From Acanthosepion pharaonis (lineage: Eukaryota; Mollusca; Cephalopoda; Sepiida; Sepiidae): a DNA stretch of 64,000 nucleotides. Below the pieces are notes generated by a model. The model was given only the letters and a program-made list of their open reading frames with translations. It ran no database searches and was not told the origin of the DNA. Position numbers and translations under genes: made by a program. The stretch covers positions 940,001 to 1,004,000 of the forward strand of contig CAHIKZ030000246.1 in assembly GCA_903632075.3 (NCBI GenBank), written 5' to 3'. Numbering within the stretch: position 1 is the stretch's first letter; each line of letters begins with the position of its first letter. Positions 56,627 to 64,000 of this stretch are shown here, piece by piece.

Positions 56627-56957
56627 CTGTGTGTGTGTGTGTGCTGTGTGTGTGTGTGTACACACACATGTGTGTGTGTGTGTGTGCTGTGTGTGTGTGT
56701 GTATATGCTGTGTATATATATATATGCTGTGTATATGTATATATATATATGTGTGTGTATATATATATACTATATATATATATGTATATATGCTATGTGT
56801 GTGTGTGTATATATGTGTGTATATGCTGTGTGTGTGTGTGTGTGCTATATGTGTGTGTATATATATATGTACTATATATGTGTGTGTGTGTGTGTGCATA
56901 TGTGTGTGTGTGTGTATATATATATATATACTATATATGCTGTGTGTGTGTATGTGC

Positions 56958-56996
<39 letters not shown>

Positions 56997-57115
56997 GTGT
57001 GTGTGTATATGCTATATATTGTTGTTGTTTGATATGTATATACATATACACTATATATATATATGTATATATATACATATACATATATATATATATTCTA
57101 TATATATTCCATATA
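56400..57115. repeat. Long composite TA/TG microsatellite
   Basis: (TA)n blocks at 56400-56615 with two copies of cctaaaatatctatata, then alternating (TG)n and (TA)n to about 57115, with gtgctg interruptions. Long open frames here (up to about 200 codons of Cys-Val or Tyr-Ile repeats) come from the dinucleotides and are not genes. Confidence 0.95.
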
Positions 57116-57129
57116 GGCATTTGAGAAAT

Positions 57130-57723
57130 CCTTCATTTATACATGTTTCATTAAAGATGACAGACAAAGTACTACAATTAAGCTTTCTATTAATTTTATT
57201 TGTGTCGAACCAGTGTTTTCTTTTCTGGATATAGAATGTGTACAAACTATCCAAATGTTCTGTAATTCTGAGAATTTTTTTGGCTATACTCTTAGCCATT
57301 ATCAAGAAACATTTTATTTTTGCTTTTTTAACTGGGTGTATGGGTTGTGTGTATAATTCTAGAATTATCGGGATACTTTATTTCTCGAACTCAGCACATT
57401 GTGACCGTGGATGAGGTTATGTTTGCATTTTCTACTAGTATCTTTCGGATGGAGTCTTGTAAGTTTTAAATGGGTTCTAATGGAGCCGTGGTCAGATAGG
57501 TGTAACATCTGGATAGGCATGTAGTAGTGTGACTGATGTAATTATTTATGAGTTCAGATTGATAAGGAACACAGTTCTTTAAGGGGCATTCGAACTTATT
57601 TATGAGTTCAAATTTGGACAGTTTCTACACACACTGTGTCCAGAAAAGAAAACACTTGTTCAAACACAAGAAAAACTAAATGAAAAGCTTAATCGCAGTA
57701 CCTTGTCTGTTGTCTAATGAAAC

Positions 57724-57730
<7 letters not shown>
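57130..57730. repeat. Inverted repeat between TA microsatellites
   Basis: 57138-57245 (tttcattaaagatgacagac ... gtgttttcttttctgga) returns in reverse complement at 57605-57727. The centre (57250-57600) may be a worn retroelement 3' part in minus sense. (TA)n runs abut both sides. Confidence 0.75.
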
Positions 57731-57765
<35 letters not shown>

Positions 57766-57766
57766 G
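57727..57766. repeat. (TA)n microsatellite
   Basis: About 18 dinucleotides, abutting the inverted repeat arm. Confidence 0.95.
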
Positions 57767-59039
57767 TTTTAAGTTATGCTATATTTATGAGTTAAAGTAC
57801 TCAATAAAGGGATAGAGCATATGTAAATATAAAAGTGGACATTCAAGTCAACACCCAACAGCAACAGTTTCATGCTTATACACGATCGTCATGCCTGATG
57901 ATTGCATTGAAGTTTGAAAGATGATATATATGAAGAATTAATGGATTTATTTTTAATCCAATATTTTTATTGCTTCAGATATTAGTGGATATTTCTTCAG
58001 TCTGCCTGCACATTCAAGAAATCTAAGTAAAGAAAATGTCAAAAACTGCTTAATAATAAATAAAAAAAAAAATCTGGCATCTATAGCAAATAAGAAGAGT
58101 GTCCATTATAATAACCGCCTGAAGTAATCATATATATATTTTTAATTATTTCACATTAATGAAGGTGATGATGATGCTAAGACGTAAGGGGTTACTGGAA
58201 GGGAAAGAAAGTGAAGAAACTGGAGACCCAATCCTAAACAACCTCAACCTTGTTCAAAACGACAGGGAATGTGTGAACCGGACAATAGGTGAACTAATCT
58301 CCTCCTAATATTCTTTTTTTTTTTTTCAAACAAATCATGTACATTTAACATTTTAATGTTTATTTTTTTCTTTGTTGGCAGATTAGTTTCCGTATGTTGG
58401 TGCTGAAAGTGTAAAGAGAAAACTGTCCTTTTGACACTACATCTTATTGTGGGCACACTTATCCGTGTTTGCCGAGGAAATGAGAAGAAAATAGGATAAA
58501 TGCGAGCATATGACAATGGAGGGGGGAGTTGCAAAAAAATGTCTCAGGATGTGAAAACATTCTTGGAAGTTATTAAATGGTCGGCATTAAGTACCATAAT
58601 TTAAGAGCAGCTGAATAATCAGCTTTTCTCGTTTTGAACATTGAATGCAGCATGAATATCACGGGAATATTGTTGAAACAATATTTCATTTGGACAAAGA
58701 TAAGAGGATTGTGCATCTGCTCTTAGAGAACTACTTGCAAGTTGAGAGCTGACACCATTAGTGCTACTAACATCACTGTGCATTATTAATTGGTTTTCAG
58801 CCGAGATGTGGTAAACTTCACATCAGCTCACTAAGTTCTCTGACACTTCCTGCAAATGTGAATAAGTTCTTGTCAGTTAATAAGAATGTAATATACAAGT
58901 GGTTTCAACAGCATTTTTCATATAAAGACACACTTTAGTATTTGCTGAAAGTTAATGTTCGATCAGAGTTCTAAGAATTGCTGTACAGATCTTTATCTTC
59001 TTTGTGTGACATATCCCTCCAGAATGTTGGCAGTCATGG
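57767..59039. other. Mostly no gene recognised
   Basis: 57780-57960 may be part of a retroelement (gcctgatgattgcattgaag ... gaaagatg). The 96-codon minus frame at 58244-58534 has no family match. Confidence 0.45.
58140..58225 (-). mobile_element. LINE 3' tail fragment
   Basis: The stretch gctaagacgtaaggggttac is the reverse of the taaccccttgcatcttag tail. Confidence 0.45.
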
Positions 59040-59770
59040 CTCTCCACAAATTCCTGTCCTTCATAGCTCTTAATAAATTTTCTCTTTGTTATTTTTTCTA
59101 AACCCTGCTCCGCCATCCATTTAAGCTCGCTAAGTTAGTTATGCATTGTTTTCCTCTGTCCTTCTTGCCTTCAATCTCTCCTGTGTGTATCAGATTTTCC
59201 AAGCCCTCCTTCCTCATTACGTGCCCTAGAAACCTCAACTGTCTCTTCCTGATAAGTATAAATTTCCTTTTTGTTTCTATTTTCTCTAAAACTGAAATTG
59301 TTCACATGTTCAGACCATGATATCTTCAGGATCCTTCTGTAGAACCACATTTCTGTTGCTTCAAGTCTCTTCTTCATCTTTGAGATGAGGATTCAGCATT
59401 CACTGCTATGTATGAGGACTGACATTATGTAACAGTTCAGTACTCTTTTCTTTGTTTCTAACAAAGCTTTTCTGTCTCAATACTCTGCTTAGCTTTTGGA
59501 ATGCATCTTTGGCTATCCCAATGTGTCTTTGGATTTCACTGTTGCATTTTTCATCTTCTGTTAAAACAGTTTGCAGATTTTTTAAATTTTTGTAGTTGTT
59601 TGATTTTGACATCTCCAATTTGCAATTCACACTTTGGGTCCATCCTTTTGCTAACAACCATACATACCATCTTCCGGCAGTTGATGTCTAATCCTTTCTT
59701 TTCATCTTCTTTCACTACCTTCTGTAGTTTTCTTTCAATCTCTAGGCTGGGCAGTGCAGACTCTGTATAA
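59040..59770 (-). mobile_element. LINE fragment (RT C-terminus)
   Basis: Minus-strand frames read LAKGWTQSVNCKLEMSKS, AKDAFQKLSRVLR, then KKRLEATEMWFYRRILKISW, SEHVNN and the ETVEVSRARNEEGGLGKSD end. KR-x-EATEMWFYRR-(I/M)-L-(K/R)-I-x-W is the hallmark of this LINE family. Several stops and shifts are present. Confidence 0.82.
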
Positions 59771-59839
59771 ACAGGGAGATTAACAACTGAGCAGAACTAA
59801 AGAACAAAAGATATACCCAGGTATGATCAATGACCTGAG

Positions 59840-59950
59840 AACAATCTAAATCCATAGATTCAGGGTTCAGTTCAAAATCCCTTGAAGGTTACCTGAATTG
59901 ACAATTACCCAATGAAAGCTGAGGGACAATTGCTGAAACAACAGTCTTTT
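59840..59950 (+). repeat. Dispersed repeat fragment (same family)
   Basis: It has gggttcagttcaaaatccc, then a CCAATGAA-AGC...GCT-GAAAC block that corresponds to the ribozyme-like core of the other copies. Confidence 0.5.
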
Positions 59951-60149
59951 GAACAGGAGTAGAAGACTATCCCTTGTTTCCTCGTTTAGGATTGTGTTTC
60001 TGGTTCCTTCTAAAATCTACAACTCTATACTTCTAACATCTCCACCTAAACTCTGAAATTTTATTTAGTATTTATTTTTTTATTTTTTTACCTCAATAGG
60101 AGTAGACAGGTTTATTTATCAGGTTCTCACTCCTAAGCCTTTTGAACAA

Positions 60150-60295
60150 AAGTAGATGTATATCCCTTGTTTCTTGTTAAATATTGGATTTCTAAAGTCT
60201 TCTTGTTCTCTTTCACACCTAGTAGCCCCTTGCATCTTAGTGACATCACTTTACTTAGTGAGAATGGATTAAAAAAAAAAAAAAAAAAAAAACTA
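60150..60295 (+). mobile_element. LINE 3' tail with poly(A)
   Basis: The stretch ctctttcacacctagtagcc, then ccttgcatcttagtgacat and A(21). Confidence 0.5.
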
Positions 60296-60344
60296 AAATA
60301 AAATATACTTGAATAATTTTACATAGAATCACTAAACTGAGTGA

Positions 60345-60880
60345 CTAAATATACAAGAGAATAACATCTTTATGCGCCATGTCTGTTAATGAGTGTGAGT
60401 GATCATAGCTCTCCCCAACAATCTTTTGTTGGTCTTATTTCCTTACTGCCCATCTTTGCCTTGGTCATTCCTGTCCTATTTCTTTATTCAAACAGTCAAG
60501 TAGGTTACATGTTGTTTTCTCCCTGCTTCTCTTGCCTTCAACATACCCAGTGAGTATTGAATTCTTCAAGCCTTTTTTCTACATTGCGTCCCAAAAATTT
60601 TAACTATCTTTCTGAGTGTAAGCAACAGTTTCTTTGTACTCCCTATTCCCAATAAAATTTCTTTGCAATTTCATTCCATGGTATTCACAACATCCATCAG
60701 TAGAACCACATTTCTATTGCTTGAAGTTTTTATCTGTAAGGCAAATGTCCAGTAGTCACTATTATAGAAAAGATTAAATATTAAAGAAAAGTTCAAATCT
60801 GTTTTCCAGTCTCTTAATAGCTCAGAATAAGATAAAAGATTTATCAAAGTCCTTTGTTCGATGCTCCACATAAACCAGGC
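60345..60880 (-). mobile_element. LINE fragment (same family as 59040-59770)
   Basis: The 3' half matches 59000-59300 at the nucleotide level, with gatcatagctctcccc, ctcttgccttcaacat and caagcc...ttctac. A worn copy of the ATEMWFYRR region is at about 60690-60730. Confidence 0.65.
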
Positions 60881-61029
60881 TTTAACATTTGAAAGTTAAA
60901 AAAAAATTTCAAAATAGCCAACCATCAGTCAACGTTAAAGAGCTATTTCTTATATTAAATTGAAAAATAAAGAATTCAACTAAAAAGGTTAAATCCAAGA
61001 ACAAACTACAAAACTAATAAAGAATAGAA

Positions 61030-61030
<1 letters not shown>

Positions 61031-61075
<45 letters not shown>
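61031..61075. repeat. (TA)n microsatellite
   Basis: It lies immediately before the hammerhead-like core at 61079. Confidence 0.95.
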
Positions 61076-61127
61076 CACCTGAAGAGTGCAAATGGCATGA
61101 AACTCAAGTTGCAATCAACGTAGGGTA
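61074..61127 (+). ncRNA. Hammerhead-like core beside Penelope-like fragment
   Basis: An exact CTGAAGA box (61079-61085) is followed by stem II GTGC/GCAT (61086-61089 with 61095-61098, one G-T pair), then an exact GAAA (61099-61102). A GTTG/CAAC hairpin and a GTA triplet (61120-61122) follow, placed as stem III and cleavage site. Stem I (GCAC with GGGT) pairs poorly. It directly follows a (TA)n run. Confidence 0.35.
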
Positions 61128-61187
61128 TTATGTATATTTGTTAATATATTAAATACCTCCGTTATTTAACATTGAGTTTTTTTATAC

Positions 61188-61189
<2 letters not shown>

Positions 61190-61242
<53 letters not shown>
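61190..61242. repeat. (TA)n microsatellite
   Basis: It lies immediately before the Penelope-like GIY-YIG fragment. Confidence 0.95.
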
Positions 61243-61245
<3 letters not shown>

Positions 61246-61600
61246 TCCTTCAGGATTGCTTGTAATAATTGTCACAAAAAATATATAGGAGAAACATAAA
61301 AATAAATAAAAAATATGAACACGAAAGGGATATTTAAAAAAATACATCAAATGCGTTGGTTGCCCAACGTAATGAGACTGACCACAATTTTGACATGAAA
61401 CATGCTACTCTGATCAAAAGAGAAAACAATTCACTACAACGTCAATGTCTAAAGCATGCCTTGATGACAAGGTCATCTATAGTAAATTTGCACCCTGGCT
61501 CTTAGAATATTTCACCATTCCTGGCAGATCTATTATCACAGTGTGGTATATGTACTAACAAAAGGGATGGTAAGAAAAAGACCTTAAATGAATTCACCTA
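61240..61600 (+). mobile_element. Penelope-like element fragment (GIY-YIG end)
   Basis: Plus-strand frames read KKIYRRNIK, YEHERDI and NTSNALVAQRNETDHNFDMK, then FLADLLSQCG, in the same order as the GIY-YIG remnant at 53940-54330. The YIGET motif is frameshifted. The open reading of E-H-E-R-D and NALVA-x-R-N-E-T-D-H-NFD gives a firm match. It lies just after two TA microsatellites and a hammerhead-like core. Confidence 0.65.
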
Positions 61601-62059
61601 GATGAAAAAAAAAAAAAAATTCTAAAATCCTCGACACTCCTCATTCATGCTCATGTGTAATCATACCAACATAACAAATTTAATTCTGTTTAGTAAGCAA
61701 AAAAAAAAAAAAAAAATCAAGTAACATGTTTGGGGCCAGAAAAACAATTTTGTAATGTTCAGATAAAACTTCACTTTTCATTACTATCGAATTGACTTTC
61801 TATTTATGTCGAACTGACAGACACAAACACACACAAAAAAAAAAAAAAAAAAAAAAAAAGAAAAGAAAAAAAATAGTAAAATTAAGCCCAAAACATTAGC
61901 AAAGCCAAATAAAGTAATTGGAAGACAAATTCAAAGCTTCATACTTTATACTACTTTCCATCATTTTTAAAGTCTAAAAATAATTAGTAGTAAGAAATGC
62001 TTTTTGTGAGAGTCAAAGATTTTGTGTACATTTAAAAATTGTTAAATATCTTCCTTTTG
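61601..62059. other. No gene recognised
   Basis: AT-rich, with A-tracts at 61606, 61702 and 61837. Confidence 0.55.
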
Positions 62060-62235
62060 ATTCAACTTCTATGTGCCATTTTCCTTCAGAAAGTAGGCAA
62101 TAATGGCTCTCTACAACTTCCTAGTAGCCATGAGCCACAAGATTGGTGGACCGCTGCCTCCCTTTTGCCTTCAATATCTCCTGTGAATATTTAATTCTCT
62201 CAGCACCCCCATTTCTGTGTTCTAATAAAATAAAC
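62060..62235 (-). mobile_element. LINE 3' fragment (same family)
   Basis: The blocks ttccttcagaaagtaggcaa, taatggctctctacaacttc and ttgccttcaatatctcctgt match 59010-59190. Confidence 0.55.
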
Positions 62236-62689
62236 CAAGTTGTAAACCAATGACTTTCTTGGTTCTTGTACTTATGTACATTACAGATTCTAGAATGATA
62301 TGATTAAATTTTTAAAAAAAGAAGGAAAAAGAAAAAAAAAACATTTGCAAGACTTGTTATCAATTTTTTACTGGAATGAAAATGTTAAGAGGATTATTTT
62401 GTTGTAAGCAGTAGAGAATATCCAAGGAATCATAAAAATCAAGAGTGACATTTTATTATTTAGTTTCTTTCAAGCAGTAGACAAAGAACATAGGAATTAA
62501 TGTTCCTGAAAAAGTATATTATGTAACCATTAAACAATGTATAGCAAGAGAAACCAGAAGCTGGTGTTGTGGTATACAAGTCAAACTGATGCGACATTAT
62601 ATTTATATACAATAATTATAAATAAAATTTCTAAAGAGATTTTTTTTTTCAAATATAAATCTTAAAAGATAACTGAAGAAAAACTTGGC

Positions 62690-63370
62690 TATTATGAACC
62701 TTTTGCAAATATAAGAGCCAAGTTTTCAAAAGATATAATGTGTCTCCCACAGAAGAACTAGGTATTTACACTGATGATAACTATTTATTCCTGTCTTAGT
62801 AGCAAGTCTGACAGGTTTGACAAAATAAAACTGGCAGCTGGTCTTGAAAATTAACTCCAATCAGTGGTTAACTGGGGCAAGGAATGGTGTGCTAATTTTA
62901 ATGCCTCCTAAACAAAACCACTTTCATTTAATCACCGTATAGAACCTTGTCTGCCTTCCATCAGCATGGCTGATGTTACCCTCCAGGAGAGAAACTCCTT
63001 GTGCCTTTTTGGGCTAATGTTTTCCACTGACAAGAAGTGGAGTGATCATAGTGAATCAATTGCTAGGTCTATTGCTAGGAAAATTGATTTACTGTGTCGT
63101 GCCAGACAATTTTTCTTTTCAGAAACCATCTTGCACATTTATGAATCTACCATTCGTCCATGCATTGAATATTGCTGCCATATCTGGTCTGGTGTGCCTA
63201 CTACATATCTCCAAATTCTTGACAAAATCCATAGGAAGGTTTGTAATATTATTGGCCCTCACTTGGCATCTCGACTTCAGTCACTTTATCACTTCTGTGA
63301 CAAATATTTTCATGACAATTTTTCCAATGAGCTCTCCTCCTTGGTACCTTAACTGCATGAATTGAAATAA
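62690..63370 (+). mobile_element. LINE reverse transcriptase C-terminal region
   Basis: LGIYTDDNYLFLS (62760) is a changed YADD box (Ala to Thr). The clean frame at 62966-63352 gives LCLFGLMFSTDKKWSDH, LLCRARQFFFSETILHIYES, TIRPCIEYCCHIWSGVP, ILDKIHRKVCNIIGPHLASR and FSNELSSLVP, the C-terminal RT-associated region of the common LINE of this genome. It is 5'-truncated and preceded by stops. This is the best preserved LINE protein segment here. Confidence 0.85.
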
Positions 63371-63615
63371 AACCAACGAAAGATTGTTGGGGAGAGCTAT
63401 GATCACTCACACACATTAAAAGACATGGTGCATAAAGACGTTATTCTCTTGTATATTTTCATGCTTCCCTGCTACTTCCAATCTTCAAAAATTTAACTGC
63501 AATGCCAATCACCATTGTCTTTTCCCCTCACTAAAATCTTCTAATTCTCTTTCACTTCCAGTAACCCCTGGTATCTTAGTGCTATTACCACCTTACTTTG
63601 GGTTAAATGAAAAAA
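63370..63615 (+). mobile_element. LINE 3' tails
   Basis: 63375-63430 has the ggagagctatgatcactcac tail, and 63540-63605 has the ttcacttccagtaacccctg ... tgggttaaatgaaaaaa tail. Two 3' ends lie next to each other. Confidence 0.55.
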
Positions 63616-64000
63616 ATAAATAAATAAAAATAAGAAAAGACCAAGATATCCATTTCAGTATTACTTCCAAAGATTTTTTTTTTCTCAACCCATACAAAAG
63701 ACAATTTTTCAGTACAGATGACTATAATCAAACAGGACTGCTGATTAAATGTCATTAATAATTCTTTATTTCTTAGACCCATTTGTAGGGCTTCATGCAA
63801 GAGACAGAAATGTCATCAATAGACTAAAGTTGACCGTCAATAACATAGAATATAAATATATAACAAATAATTAACTTTTTGTATAGACTGTGTTTTTTAA
63901 AGAGACAAATCATGATTTTATATTTGGGAAATAAGGCAAAGTATAATCTTGAATCAGGTCTGATTAACCCTTTAATGTCTTTATGTGCCATGTACCCACA

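Noticed and set aside
56531..57234. Long open frames of up to 206 codons
   Set aside because: They are translations of TA/TG dinucleotides (Tyr-Ile, Cys-Val repeats) on both strands.
57888..57925. CTGATGA ... GAAA as a hammerhead core
   Set aside because: The segment between the boxes does not pair, and no stem I or III was found. It may be a worn relative.
58244..58534. 96-codon minus-strand frame as a gene
   Set aside because: No family match, Lys/Phe-rich from A/T tracts, and no splice context.

Overview
The window looks like a metazoan nuclear genome and most likely a cephalopod mollusc (octopus-like). This is an inference from very AT-rich DNA, one gene cut into small exons by introns of 2 to 19 kb, and dense layers of tRNA-derived SINEs, LINE 3' ends, Tc1/mariner elements and Penelope-like fragments. 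No bacterial-style operon, CRISPR array or intact RNA gene is present.

The only host gene I can support is on the minus strand. Four exons at 44557-44704, 42434-42523, 36640-36754 and 17687-17839 have matching intron phases (0, 0, 1, and an outgoing phase 1) and consensus splice sites. Together they encode a stretch of a homolog of vertebrate ELAPOR1/ELAPOR2 (KIAA1324/KIAA1324L), a cysteine-rich type I membrane protein of the endosomal/lysosomal system. The first and last exons of the gene were not found. Everything from 17.8 to 44.6 kb is therefore intronic, and the flanks may be too.

Layout: 0-8 kb holds old repeats, a mariner relic and LINE fragments. 8.06-10.78 kb is a young Ty3/Gypsy LTR retrotransposon with a 5-bp target duplication but a large internal deletion. 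10.88-12.07 kb is a dead full-length mariner. 13-17.6 kb has LINE relics and an 80-100 bp tandem array. 18.4-19.1 kb is a Tc1 relic, followed by a 2 kb, 35-bp minisatellite at 19.5-21.5 kb. 23.3-27.5 kb has an inverted repeat, repeats and a transposase relic. 30.8-33.6 kb has foldback structures, including a roughly 390-bp-arm inverted repeat with a hammerhead-ribozyme-shaped sequence in each arm. 35.6-47.9 kb holds LINE, Tigger and SINE copies between exons. 49-56 kb holds SINEs (including 5S rRNA-tRNA chimeras), palindromic LINE tails and a Penelope-like element with its own hammerhead-like motif. 56.4-57.8 kb is TA/TG microsatellite around an inverted repeat. 59-63.6 kb is LINE and Penelope-like fragments.

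The most notable signal is the repeated hammerhead architecture. Two copies have all three helices placed correctly, one in each arm of the large inverted repeat. A third lies downstream of a GIY-YIG endonuclease remnant, where Penelope-like elements are known to carry such ribozymes. A second notable signal is a chimeric SINE with a 5S rRNA head and a tRNA-like body, seen twice in opposite orientation with the same junction.
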